DNA from: Chrysomallon squamiferum
Lineage: Eukaryota > Mollusca > Gastropoda > Neomphalida > Peltospiridae
Assembly: GCA_012295275.1 (NCBI GenBank)
Contig: CM022668.1
Location: 13,985,522 to 14,018,021, forward strand
Direction of reading: 5' to 3'
Length of the DNA stretch: 32,500 nucleotides
The translations under genes and the position numbers were made by a program. Within the stretch, counting starts at the first letter, position 1; each line of letters starts with the position of its first letter. This document shows positions 1 to 15,656 of this stretch, one piece after another. The notes under the pieces are model-generated. The model searched no databases. It was not told where the DNA came from and saw nothing but the letters and a program-made list of their open reading frames with translations.

Positions 1-3000
1 CATTTTTTTTTAAAATTAATTTAAATATTTATAATAATAATTATTATAATCACATAATTAACGGAAGTGAATACAATTAAACTTTGTGAAACTGGAAATT
101 GAAATGAAAGTGACTATATAACAAAATGGAACATGGAATTTAAAATTATTCAAAAAAGTTTGGAGACTGGATTAAAAAAAAAGAAATTTGTAAATAATTT
201 GAAATACATTCTCGATTCGTTGCAGCTGAAAAAGGAGTAGAAAAAACTGATTTAATTTTGTTGCAAATAATTAATTGTTTTAATCATGCATATAATCATA
301 TATACTTTTTTGTATAAACAGTTATACTTCTTGTTTTCTTTTCATATACAAACATGTTACCCAAAAGCTTTTATAATTATATTTTTTATTTTAAAAATCT
401 TAAGAATCGGCTAATATTAAAGTTAAAACAGAAAATTTATGTACTTGTCTTTTCAAACTAATATTCTGTTTCAGGGACGGATAATATTTTCAGAAACTAG
501 ATCGCAATGAAAAATGAGCTTAAAAATATGACCCGTTAGAAATAAAAATTACTTACTAAAATTACCTGTAAATAAAGAACGCTATTAAAGCAACAGCGTT
601 AAAAACAGGCTTGATATTTAGTACTGAAATTGACATTTAAATTATAAATCTTACTATAATCATAACCTCAAAATGTGGCTGACGACAATGGTTAGGAAAT
701 GTCATTCAGATAATAAAATCCGATAGAAAGAGAACGCAACGACATTAGATAAGGATTTAGACTGGACGGGATATTGCCATATAAAAAGTTAGTTATGTCA
801 TCAATTACTGTATGTACTAATAATAACCGATATCTGATAAAGCAAATATAATTATTTTCTTACTGATATTTAGTTGTTGTGATTTTTTATTATTTTTTAT
901 TATTTTTTTAAAGTTCTGTGATGTTTGATGACACAGCTGTTCTGAGCCCATAAAGCAGTTTATTTTTATTTAATAATACGTGACCAGTTTTTTGTAACCA
1001 GTTTGAACGGTTTCTTTATGCACGTTAATTCAGTTTTTTATTTTATTTTATTTTTGTTTAAATTCTTTTGGTTTAAAAATCACTTACGTACGCAAACACA
1101 CACAAACACGCATGAAGACGTAGACGTTCACACAGACATCAGTAGGCCTGTAACATAACACGTACAAAAAAACAACAAAAACAACAACATCAAACAAACA
1201 AATCGTATTTTTGCTAAACCTCTGGTGATCATTCTTAACACTGTTGAAATAAGGAACGTTGCTATGGTTACGTGACCTTGAGACGAAAATACCTGGGTTT
1301 AAAGTAACAGGTATAGCAATGTGCGAAGTCGGAAGGTAATCGAAATAATCTTAATCACAGAAATACAATGCTGGGAAGTAATCGTTAAAAATAACTGAAA
1401 AGGAAAAATATTAAATGTAATCTTTTAATATAAATTACTCATTAATTTAAAAAAAAAAAAAATTATAATTATAAAAAAAAAAAAAAATAAAAATAAAAAA
1501 CATAAATTCAGTCCAAAACACATCATTATCGTCATCATCATAAACGTCATCACATTCATCATGATCATTCTTAATATTCAACTTTTTATAATGCTCGGCT
1601 GATATTGGTATGATCATAGAAGCATTCTTATATCTTCGTAAAATATGGGAAAAAGAAATAAGGAAAATTAAGAAGCTTATGGTGATTTTGTCCGCCCCCC
1701 CCCAAAAAAAATTAGTAATCATGTAGTGATAATTTTTTTTCTGTGATGATGATCATTATTATAATTATTATCATGATCATCATAGCTCCATTATTTGTTT
1801 ATTTATTATTTATTTGGTCACGGTATACAAACGCACAGAAAATCATTTTTTAGGACCATTCATCTCAATTTTGAGAAAAGAAACCGCAATACATTTTAAC
1901 TAGAACAGGATTTTGCACACTAAACATCATTCCTATATTTATAACACTTTTACTTACAGGATAGTACGTACCATCATATTTGTTCTCCAAAATATGATTT
2001 TACACTTTTTCTCAACTTAAAGGTTGATGTTACTTCTAAACCATTCAACTTAAAACAAGCACCACTTAATTCAACCTCGTTTTGGATCTTATTAATGAGC
2101 GGTAAAATATACTTAATGAATTACACCTGAACGTTATTAAGTATCTTGTTGTTAGATAAAACCTAAGAGATACCTGTAGACTATAACTGTAGTTTTTTTG
2201 ATCACTTAAATGTGAATACTTATGATAAGATGTAATTTGAGACGTCTAACCATACAGAGGGTAATGAATCTAGCGAATTATAATTTTTGAGATAATAATA
2301 TTGTGTGGTGAGACAAGCGCTAAAAAAATCAGTCTTATCGGTATGCATTTTCCAAATTTCCTGTTCCACCCAAGGCCCCTGAGTTGTTTATCAGTAGTAA
2401 CGTTATGTGTTTTCCTCTCTAAATTATTCTGTGACGCTAATCGGGAAAGGGTCATTTGGCACAATAACTGTTAATAATAACGTGTTCGGATTTCGTTAAC
2501 GTTATTAATTTATCTGTTTCGTCATTTGTGACCCTTTCAATGGTACATTTCTCTCTGTTTTTAATAATACACAGACATACATACGCAAACCTTCGTATTT
2601 CGTATCTTGCAATATTCGAAATCCTTCCCTCTCTGTCTTTTCTTGTCTCTCTCTCTCTCTCAGTTTATCTTTCCCTCTCTCTCACACCGTCTTTCTTTCT
2701 GTCGTTCTCTGGTCCAGTTTCTTTCTCTTTGTTTCTCTTCCTGTCACCTTCCCCCACTCTCTCTCTTCCCTCCTTCCTGTTTCCCGTCTTTCCGTCTAGA
2801 TAATGTACAAGTTTCATAATACTGATACGTCGAATCATACAAATAAAGAAGAATATTCATATTTAATGGTGTTTCCCTGTAAACGGCTAACGCCCATCTC
2901 TATTTTAATTTATACATGTACAGCCGTGTTTAATTATTTAAAACTGTGCTAGAGTTTAACATCTCCCACAAACCAACATTTCTTCTATTCCTAGGCTTAG

Positions 3001-3231
3001 TGTTTTTAGAATTCTGAAATAAATATAGAAATAAATAAATAAATAAATATATCTAACGTCACAACATATTGCATTTTAAATCTAGTTATATATTGTCATG
3101 CTCATAGTTAGAAACTGCATTATGAATGATAGAGAAAAATCACTACTTTTACGGCAGTGTATATATGTATATAGTATGTATGTATATGTATGTACGTGTA
3201 TGGGTGTGGGAGGGGTGTATAAACAAACATA

Positions 3232-3263
<32 letters not shown>

Positions 3264-3535
3264 AACACATATACCATCCTATAAACGGTAAAGATGATTT
3301 AACCATTTTTGATAATCACGAAGCACAGGTTGGAATATGAAATTAAGAAAAGTCAATCAGTTAAGTATTTACAATTCAGGAGTCATATTCAAAGACGATT
3401 TTCATGAACAGGTAACAAAATTTATGCTTTTTATTTAAATGAAATAATAGCACAACATCCATACTGTACAGAGAATTGAACCAAATAACCTCGGTCTTAA
3501 AAACAGTAACAACGAAGCAGATTTTGTAAACGTAT
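1..3535. other. AT-rich intergenic DNA, no gene seen
   Basis: A/T tracts at 1450-1500, a pyrimidine-rich stretch at 2620-2800, (AAAT)n at 3024-3049, and (GTAT)n/(CATA)n at 3165-3265 that can pair as a hairpin. Short open frames are composition-driven. No splice-bounded coding block is visible on either strand. Confidence 0.6.
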
Positions 3536-3537
3536 TG

Positions 3538-3717
3538 ACTCGCAACCTTTACTTTGGCTTCAATTATTATGGATCCGGTTTGCGGTTTCACAACCAGGTG
3601 TTGCACTACTGTCAGAAACGTCACGCTATCTGCCAGCGGCTGACGTCATCTGGGTCACGTGTTATTGCCGCGTGCTCCGTGATGGGAGGGCTGAGTCTAT
3701 TAATAGCTGACCGCTAA
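3538..3717. promoter_or_regulatory. GC-rich island with CRE and E-box
   Basis: A 180-bp stretch of much higher G+C than its surroundings, with TGACGTCA at 3641-3648 and CACGTG at 3656-3661 only 7 bp apart. Open frames exist on both strands (60 codons on plus), but neither encodes a recognisable domain and no splice sites stand out. A regulatory element or an old exon are both possible. Confidence 0.35.
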
Positions 3718-3857
3718 CAAGGAACAAAAGCGTGGATTTCAAATTCGTGGTTTTTCTCACTTTACGAACATGTTTTTATCTTTTACCTAAACCTCCCAAC
3801 AAAAACCTCTTTATATTAATGAACTGTTAAAGGTATAGGCCTATATATATGTATGTA

Positions 3858-4061
<204 letters not shown>

Positions 4062-4079
4062 GCCCTTATATTTCAACAT

Positions 4080-4740
4080 TTAAAAAAAATAATAATAATA
4101 ATTCAACAACGGACTCGATCTTAAAAGCATTCCTGGGTTGGTCCATTAATTCATTAATATCTTGTAAAAGGCTGTTTTTATTTATTATTATTAATTTTAC
4201 TATTATTATTTTTTTGTATTCTGCACAGTGGTAATTTTATATCCAACGGTATCATCCTGCTGTAGTGTTATTTTTAACAACAACAACAACAACAGCAGTG
4301 ACGATGGTAATGATGATGACGATGATAATAATAACAACAATAATAATAATAATAATAAACATGCAAGCCGTGAGCACATTTACAAAGGTTAACAACCAAG
4401 GACATGAATGACTCACAAATTAAATATTTGGTTTACGGCACCGTATAAATAGTCCATATCGGTTCTAAACGGACTGGAGCATTATCGTAGATATTATAAT
4501 CTATTCAACCATTGTTAATAAATTCACAGGCTTTCGAAGTTTATTCAGGCAACAGCTGCTTCACATATTAATACATGGTAGGGAGATATTTTCTCTTTTG
4601 TCTTCACTGGCATCGATATATCGATAAGTTAAACTTATCCTTTTGTCTGCCTTCTTCAGTTTGTGTTTAAATGGAAGAAGCTGTTGCTTAATAATTCTCT
4701 CTCCCTCGCTCTACTGATAATAATAATTCTTCAGTTATTA
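4080..4740. other. Intergenic DNA with AAC/AAT/GAT repeats
   Basis: (AAT)n at 4090, and (AAC)n, (GAT)n and (AAT)n over 4278-4360; otherwise unique AT-rich sequence with no gene. Confidence 0.6.
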
Positions 4741-4996
4741 CGACTGCACTACTACGTCTGCTACTACTACTACTACCAGTACCACAAATAACAGCAATAA
4801 CTCCTACTAGCACTACTACGTCTACTACTACTACTACCACTACTACCACCAGTACCACAGATAACAGCAATAACTCCTACTAGCACTACCACATCTACTA
4901 CTACTGCTACTACTACCACTGCTATTAAAATAACAACTGTTACAACTACTATTACTACTACTAATATAAACGATTGCAGTACGATTAGTGGTAGTT

Positions 4997-5032
<36 letters not shown>

Positions 5033-5275
5033 ATAGTATTTGTAATAGTTGTTATTGTGGTAATAATACAATACTAATAATTATCGTTGTACAAATAATA
5101 ATAGTAGTAGTAATATTAATAGTAGTTTTAAAAGTAGTAGTAGAAGTAATAGTAGTAGTAGTAGTAATAGTAGTAGTAACAGTAGTAGCAGCAGCAGTGG
5201 TAGTAATGTAGTAACGGTATTAGTAGCGGTCATAACAGTATTAATAGTGGTAGTAGTAGCAGTAATTAAAATAGT
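4740..5275. repeat. Mirrored (CTA)n then (TAG)n region with a 73-bp tandem duplication
   Basis: From 4740 to 4965 the plus strand is (CTA/ACC)-rich; from 4985 to 5275 it is (TAG/GTA)-rich, the reverse complement, so the whole could fold into a long imperfect hairpin. Within the first part a 73-bp unit containing CAGTACCACA(A/G)ATAACAGC is duplicated (starts about 4776 and 4849). Open frames here are valine or serine runs and not genes. Confidence 0.75.
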
Positions 5276-5362
5276 ATTTTACTAACTATAATGATAATTT
5301 TGTAGATGCTAAAGGTACTGCTGCAACAGTAACAAAATTCTTATTAATTACGATAACAACAA

Positions 5363-5401
<39 letters not shown>

Positions 5402-5818
5402 AAAATACAATTACATAAATTTAAAAAATAAATTAAAATAATAATAATAATAATCGATAGAACCATGTTTAACGTAACATATGGTACCGACATTATTAAA
5501 ATATAATGTAAGTAAAGCAACTGTTAAAAACAATTATATTCTTTTTTTTTCTACCTCAGCTGTATATATTTGTCTGACATATCAGGCAGAAGCAGAATCA
5601 ATAAGTATGCACAGCCAGATATTAATAATTAAAATAACCTGAATACCGCAAAAAGAGTAAAACCGTATATTGCTCGTCCTTAAATTCGCGATTAGTGTTT
5701 TAGAAAGTAGCATGTTTAATGTGTCGATACATACCGACGTTTAACATATGCAGGGAGAAAGGTAATTTTTGATAGTGGTAGCAGCAATAGCAACAGCAGG
5801 TGTAGTTGTCCATTTTGC
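5276..5818. other. AT-rich intergenic DNA with a 36-base A run
   Basis: A run of about 36 A at 5364-5399, preceded by ACAACAACA, could be an old retroposon tail, but no retroposon body is recognisable upstream. The rest is unique sequence without a coding signal. Confidence 0.5.
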
Positions 5819-9780
<3,962 letters not shown>

Positions 9781-9788
9781 TATATTGT

Positions 9789-9791
<3 letters not shown>

Positions 9792-9867
<76 letters not shown>
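9792..9867. repeat. (CT)n microsatellite
   Basis: About 76 bp of uninterrupted CT, ending with one interrupting CG. Confidence 0.95.
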
Positions 9868-9869
<2 letters not shown>

Positions 9870-9870
<1 letters not shown>

Positions 9871-10268
9871 TTTTGATTATACTTCTGCTTCTTAATTCTT
9901 CTTTTTTTTCCCCTTTGTTTTAGTTTATTTTTATTTTTCCCTCTTTAACTAGCACCTAGTAATACCTGAAATGGAGACGTCAGCATTTTAAAACGGGAAG
10001 AGTATATCAGCAGTTTCGTAAATAATACTTTGACACTAATTTCTTACGTAAGACCTTAAATTCTGGTGTTCCTATAAATTACCGTTCTTGGCATGCAATC
10101 TTTAAGTACGGAAATTACAAACAGTCCACGACTCGGGTGTTTCCGGACGAAAGGTTTACGTGCTTACACGAACATAACACCACTTAGTGACTTGATTCAA
10201 AACTCGTGTAAAATGTACCTAAACGAGAGAGTGTTTAGCAGTTCTGTAATTTCGAACATTACTAAACA
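9870..10268. other. Unique intergenic DNA with a weak 62-codon open frame
   Basis: The plus-strand frame 10093-10281 (starting MQSLSTEIT) has balanced composition, but no recognisable domain and no flanking splice sites I trust. I do not call it a gene. Confidence 0.3.
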
Positions 10269-10283
10269 TTTAGATTATTAGTG

Positions 10284-10610
10284 GAAACAGAAAATAAAGA
10301 CGAAGACGAGGAAGAAGAAACAGAATAACGAAGAGGAGATGATGGAGGAAGGTGAAGAAAAATAAAGAAAAATTAAAAAATAAAAATAGTAAAAAAATTA
10401 AAAAGAAAGCAGGAATAGAAAAATAAGAATGAGGGGGTGAAAGAGGAAGTAGAGGAAGAAGAAAAAGAAAAGAAAGAAAGAATAAAACAAAGATAAGGGG
10501 AGAAACATAGGAGCAAAAGCAGATGAGAAGAATAAAAAAGAGGAAGAAGTGAAAAATAAAGAGAAGAAGAAGAAGAAGGAGAAGAAGAAGAAGAAGAAGA
10601 AGAAATAATA
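10284..10610. repeat. Long polypurine tract
   Basis: About 320 bp almost entirely A and G on the plus strand, ending in (GAA)n at 10561-10604. Such tracts can form triplex (H-) DNA. No coding signal. Confidence 0.8.
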
Positions 10611-10792
10611 TTTAGTAAATAGTCAAATCTATGAACGAATAAAAACTATTTTAATGTATATTTTAGATTGCAGTCGCAATCGATTAATTATCATTGTAAG
10701 GGAAATAACTCTTATAACCTTGCATGACAAACTTCTCTCGGAGACCAAACAAAAATATTAATGCATTTGGCTTAAATCGCTTTAATTTCGTC

Positions 10793-10798
10793 TTTATT
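10793..10798 (-). terminator. Candidate poly(A) signal AATAAA of the minus-strand gene
   Basis: AATAAA on the minus strand, about 390 nt downstream of the TGA at 11187. A 3' UTR of this length would include a (CA)n tract (11 kb region) and a poly-U stretch copied from the A run at 10842-10866. AATAAA occurs often by chance in DNA this AT-rich, so support is positional only. Confidence 0.35.
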
Positions 10799-10841
10799 AT
10801 ATTATTACACTTACGATAATTAGATATTGCTAAACACAGAT

Positions 10842-10985
10842 ACAAAAAAAAAAAAAAAAAAAAAAAGAATTAAAAAATGACGATAGAAAGTAACCTACTG
10901 ACATAGCACAGAAGTAGTGTTCGTGTGTGTGTGTGTGTGTGCGTGTGTGGGTGTGCGTGTATCTTTGTGTGTGCTCCTGTGTGCA
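10842..10985. repeat. A run and (TG)n tract in the presumed 3' UTR of the minus-strand gene
   Basis: About 24 A at 10843-10866, then (TG)n with interruptions at 10923-10975. Both lie between the stop codon and the candidate poly(A) signal, so the mRNA would carry U and CA runs. Confidence 0.7.
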
Positions 10986-11186
10986 GAGATAAGAAGTAAA
11001 AGAAACAAATAAATCTATTACTGTCATCATCATCTCCATTATTATACATCTAAATTCGTTGTCATTGACTCTACCATTGATATTTTTTACCGTCGAACCA
11101 AAAACTGGACGGCCAAGGAAACGACAAACAGACGCACGGACAAACTACGTCTGTTTCCTGCTCCACATTCAACGTATGGGAAGAAA

Positions 11187-11416
11187 TCAAGACACTTTCC
11201 CCCCCACACTTAAACAGTCTTTTTTACGAATCACGTATCCGTCTGGCCATTTATCTCCCTTGGCAATGACGTCATCCCACACTTGTTTGTCGACATGGTA
11301 ACAGCAAACGTAAGCGGGTTTTGTTGCGTTGTTCGACGTTGCGTTGTACGCAAGGAAGTTTCTTCTCCATCGACCTTCGCATCTGACGTCATGGCCGTTT
11401 CCATGGGATACGGGAT
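11187..11416 (-). CDS. Coding exon 3: secreted-side domain and stop (residues 141-216)
   Basis: The exon starts after a textbook acceptor with a long pyrimidine tract (TTCTTTCATTTCAG). The C left over from exon 2 completes a His codon. From there 76 residues stay open to a TGA at 11189-11187. The segment should lie outside the cell or in the organelle lumen: it has four cysteines (C153, the pair C178-C179, C208) and two N-glycosylation sequons (N165-A-T and N170-A-T), which are only useful on that side. It includes YVCCYHVDKQVWDDV and a KWPDGYVIRKKDC stretch. The short cysteine-bearing ectodomain matches no family I can name. Two TGACGTCA palindromes (11267, 11384) fall in the exon where GAC-GTC encodes Asp-Val. 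Intron 2 (11417-13285, 1,869 bp) is mostly microsatellite. A likely poly(A) signal on this strand lies at 10798-10793. Confidence 0.78.
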
Positions 11417-11508
11417 CTGAAATGAAAGAAAGAGAAGTAATGAAAATAGCAGTCGAACGAGAGGAAAAACATCTATTTGAAAGAAATAGATTTAAAGATA
11501 GATATAAA

Positions 11509-11511
<3 letters not shown>

Positions 11512-11584
<73 letters not shown>

Positions 11585-11617
11585 TAGCGAGAGAGAGACA
11601 GAGAGAGCAAGAGAGAG

Positions 11618-11691
<74 letters not shown>
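11512..11691. repeat. (GA)n and (GACA)n microsatellite in intron 2
   Basis: Perfect GA at 11512-11576, interrupted GA to about 11662, then GACA copies to 11691. It lies under 100 bp from the acceptor of exon 3, where on the minus strand it is a very long pyrimidine (TC)n stretch upstream of the acceptor and might influence splicing. Confidence 0.9.
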
Positions 11692-11692
<1 letters not shown>

Positions 11693-11889
11693 GTTAAAAT
11701 GAAAGAGAAAACTCGACAACAACAACGAAATCAAAAACGCATATACAACCGCCCCCCCCCCAAAAAAAACCCACTCTCAAACAAACAAACAAACAAAACA
11801 AAATGTATTATAAATAAAAAGGATTCCTTGCTACTAATCGATGAATGCGGCGGCGTTTAGATTTCTTTTTACAAAAAATTATTATTATA

Positions 11890-11901
11890 CATTAAAATAA
11901 C

Positions 11902-11943
<42 letters not shown>

Positions 11944-12780
11944 GTATACTGTTTTACGTTTTCTTTTTCTTTATTTTTTATTGTATCTGCTTCCTTCCTT
12001 CCCTCATTCCTTCCTTCTTCTTTCATTCTTTCTTTCTTCTATTCTTGCTTCCTTCCATCCATCCATCCTTCCTTCTTTTCTCTCTCTCTTCCTTTCTTCC
12101 ACTCTTTCATCTTTCCTTTTTTCATTCATTCTTTCATTCGTTCATTCGTTCGTTCATTCATTAATCATCTTCTTTCAAGAGCTCCATGTTGTGTTTCAAA
12201 TACTGACAACTAAATCTGGTTTTTTGTTTTTTTTTAAAAAGCACTTCGTTCTGGTGTTTATAGAGCTCTCGGGGTGAAGTCCATGGTTTCAAGATAAACT
12301 TGAACGTTATCTGTGTTTTGGTTCATGTTTCTAAACTGATTTGAAGGCATGATTGCTTCACCTCATTTTTCGTATATTTCGGAAGCCCCTCTTTGCAAAA
12401 AGATAATTCTTAAACGACAACTGGAATTCTTATCTGCTGTGTTAAACAGAAGGAAAACGATACAAAAAAAAAAAAAAAAAAAAAAAACATAACCGCGAAA
12501 GTAAGTCAAACTGAATATAGAAAGAAAACAAGAAACAGTAGGAAAAGATGAAGAAGAAGAAAAAGAGGAGAAGAAAACGAGCAGTAGTAGAACGTAGTAG
12601 CAGTAGCAGTCGTATAGTAGTAATAATAATGGTGATGATGATGATGAGAAGAAAAAGGAGAAAAACAACGACTACGACGAAGACGATTATGATGATGATG
12701 ATGATGATAATAATAATAAGAAGAAAAAGAAGAAGAAATCTAAATATAGCAATAGCAATAATACTGACATATGTCTAATT
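11890..12780. repeat. Series of microsatellites in intron 2
   Basis: (AAT)n 11898-11941; pyrimidine (TTCC/TTCA)n 11978-12165; A run about 12462-12487; mixed GAA/GTA/GAT trinucleotides 12546-12740. Open frames here are low complexity and not coding. Confidence 0.85.
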
Positions 12781-13082
12781 AAAAAAATAATTACAACTTC
12801 CTTTTCGATTTATGAGAGGATGTAGTTTAAGAGTTGCTTGCTGCTAATTTGTAAATGTTATCATGTATATTTGAAGCGAAATAACCGTTACTGTGTATAT
12901 AGACAGACACATACGTACAAACACACATAAACACATGTATAAACATTAGTTACATAAACACATAAACATTAAATATTCATTTACTCTATTCATTGGTTAG
13001 TGTTGTCCCATTAATTTAAACGTAACTAATACTATGTTCTTAATATCACCATTAACTAAATGACAAAAGTTGCTATAATGTT

Positions 13083-13242
13083 TGACGTCATAAATAACTA
13101 TTATTAGACCCTTTGACGTCACAGTTAACTAAACATGGTTGTTACAATATTCGTTTGACGTCACATCACCTAAACTTGACTATTAGGTAAACATGATTGT
13201 TGCAATGCGCGTGCACATCACTAAGCTATGGACGTGACGTCA
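13083..13242. promoter_or_regulatory. Cluster of four CRE palindromes (TGACGTCA) in intron 2 of the minus-strand gene
   Basis: Exact TGACGTCA at 13083, 13114, 13156 and 13235. The first three share a TT before the site. The sequence around them is loosely repeated: GTTAACTAAACATG and GGTAAACATGATTGTTGCAATG both follow a site, with GGTTGTTACAAT after the first. This suggests an old tandem duplication of about 31-80 bp units. CREB/ATF/bZIP factors bind this palindrome. An intronic enhancer is inferred. Confidence 0.5.
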
Positions 13243-13285
13243 TATTAAATACATATCACTACTACGAGAGATAATTTAAACTTAC

Positions 13286-13439
13286 GAAACCAGAACACAA
13301 AAAAGAACAAGAGGGCTAGCAACAGTAATCCTAGAACAGCCAAGCAGAAGATCAGACAACACAACTTTCGACGTCTTTTCCGTTTCCTGGCCTTCTCTCT
13401 TTCCCGTTCCGACCGCTTCTCTTGTCTCTTATCTTTCCA
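13286..13439 (-). CDS. Coding exon 2: basic stretch plus transmembrane helix (residues 90-140)
   Basis: This 154-nt exon sits between an acceptor ending ACATGTAG and a donor C|GTAAGT. Read in phase 0 from exon 1 it is open throughout. It starts WKDKRQEK, continues with a lysine/arginine/glutamate-rich stretch ending KARKRKRRRK (about residues 105-114), and then has a hydrophobic helix of about 26 residues rich in L, F and C (about 115-140). The positive cluster directly before the helix, with no signal peptide upstream, predicts type II topology (N-terminus inside) by the positive-inside rule. It leaves in phase 1. Intron 1 (13440-13673, 234 bp) is short and filled with ATC/GAT repeats. The chance of an open frame, both splice sites and a clean membrane helix coinciding is low, which is why I call it despite its size. 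Confidence 0.78.
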
Positions 13440-13616
13440 CTACATGTAAAGAAATACAGATGTGTAAATTTACTTATATGTGGATTTTGAAAGGATGGCG
13501 CATAATCTACCTTTGTAAGAAGCAGCTTATTAAATTGTTATTATTATAATTTTTATTTGTTATTGTTTTTGTGGTATGTCAGTGCTTTTTTTAAATTATT
13601 TTTCTTGATTCACAAT

Positions 13617-13671
13617 CATCATCATCATCATCATCAAAATTATCATCATCATCAAAATTATCATCATCATT
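13617..13671. repeat. (ATC)n repeat at the start of intron 1 of the minus-strand gene
   Basis: On the minus strand the intron begins GTAATGATGATG and continues with GATGAT blocks interrupted by AATTTT. If the intron were kept, the frame would continue as Met/Ile runs for 26 residues to a stop. Confidence 0.85.
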
Positions 13672-13673
13672 AC

Positions 13674-13940
13674 CTTATTTTTATTATTCTTGGAACAACT
13701 TTTCTCTCTCTCGCATGAACGCGAAGATTTCACATCGTCGTCTGCAATCCTAAAATGTCCATTTTGTTTCGGGTTGCGTCCAAACTGGCCATTCGAACTG
13801 TCGTACATTTCTGACCCGTGACCCTGCCTAAGCCACGTCCATCGGTTAGATCCGCTTTGATCTCCATGTAATTTGTCCGCTCCTTCCGGTTGATAGTAAT
13901 AGCTTGCCGGCCAGTCGAGGGCGCCACTTGAAATTGGCAT
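13674..13940 (-). CDS. Coding exon 1 of an unrecognised single-pass membrane protein (residues 1-89)
   Basis: This is the first of three exons that I join into a 216-residue protein. The ATG at 13940-13938 has A at -3 and an in-frame TAA seven codons upstream (13961-13959), so the reading frame opens here. The exon ends AAG|GTAATG, a good donor, in phase 0. The 89 residues are hydrophilic, begin MPISSGALDW, carry a tyrosine run (YYY), are rich in G, N, Q, S and D, and turn basic near the end (CEREKSCSKNNKNK). No signal peptide or known domain is visible, which fits a cytoplasmic N-terminus. A possible splice acceptor (ATAATTCAG|AGG) just upstream at 13965 suggests an untranslated first exon farther right, towards the promoter-like DNA at 17-18 kb. 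G+C is clearly above the flanking DNA. I do not recognise the family; that this is a gene is inferred from exon and phase consistency. Confidence 0.72.
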
Positions 13941-13999
13941 TATCTCCCCTTGGTAAATTTACCTCTGAATTATTAAAATTTTAAATATTAGAAAAACAA

Positions 14000-14572
<573 letters not shown>

Positions 14573-14997
14573 AAAATACCGTAAACGACTTCAGGAAACA
14601 ACAATAAAAATAAAACGAGCTTTTAACTTCACTTCATAAATATCTACCAGCGTTCTAAAACAAGTGAAACCATAAAAAAAAAAAAAAAAAACAACATAAA
14701 ACAACCACATTATGTAAATCCACACATACTTTCTACGTCCAGGAATCGAGTCTGTAATACGCATAAAAAAAAGAATTAAAGTAAACTCCTGAACATGATA
14801 TCGAGTCAGGCCTGTAAAATAATTATTTATAATGTTTTATTAATGATTTCAACGTCTGGCAAAAGCGACTACTCTGATAAATGCATGGCCTGAATGTGGT
14901 AATGAATAGTATGTAAAGAATCAGAGGCGGACACACAGTTTATATAGGGGAGGTTATCTGCAGTACATGAAATGGATTTATGCTAAGAAGTTACTTT

Positions 14998-15610
14998 TAT
15001 ATGTAAAAGATGATATAAAATGGAATAATGTAATTAAAAAGAAATGCATTTAATACTGAATGAACGTAGAAAAATTATCTTATCTTTCCTTGGTGTTTAT
15101 TATATGTAAATGATGATATAAAACGGAATAATTTAATTAAAAAGAAATGCATTTAATATTGAATGAACGTAGAAAAATTGTCTTATCTTTCCTTGGTGTT
15201 TATTATATGTAAATGATGATATAAAACGGAATAATTTAATTAAAAAGAAATGTATTTAATATTGAATGAACGCAGAAAAATTATCTTATCTTTCCTTGGT
15301 GTTTATTGTATGTAAATGATGATATAAAACGGAATAATTTAATTAAAAGAAATGTATTTAATATTGAATGAACGTAGAAAAATGATCTTCTCTTCTCTTG
15401 GTATTATGTGTAAAAGATGATATAAAATGGAATAATTTAATTAAAAGAAATGAATTGAACATCAAATGAATGTAGAAAAGTTATACTATCTTGTATTGGC
15501 ATTATATGTATATAAAATGGAATAATTTAATTGAAAAAAAAAAACAATTGCTGAATAATGAATGAACGTGGAAATATTACGTTATCTTGTAATGGTATTA
15601 GGATATAATG
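14998..15610. repeat. Tandem array of ~103-bp units
   Basis: Equivalent points (ATGTAAA before GATGATATAAAA) fall at 15001, 15104, 15207, 15310, then about 15409, 15506 and a fading copy at about 15597. Periods are 103, 103 and 103, then about 98. Central copies are nearly identical, and copies diverge and shorten to the right, the usual picture of an array homogenised in the middle. Each unit contains GAATGAACGTAGAAAAAT and TCTTATCTTTCCTTGGTGT. No open frame is shared. Confidence 0.85.
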
Positions 15611-15656
15611 TTAGATGAGCAAAAATAACATTAATGATGAAAGATTCTAACACATC

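Noticed and set aside
3535-3717. 60-codon plus-strand frame in a GC-rich patch
   Set aside because: No domain, no convincing splice sites, and regulatory motifs fit better; left as a possible old exon.
5340-5400. A-run as a retroposon poly(A) tail
   Set aside because: No tRNA-like promoter boxes or reverse-transcriptase-like frame upstream, and no target-site duplication seen; A runs are common across the window.
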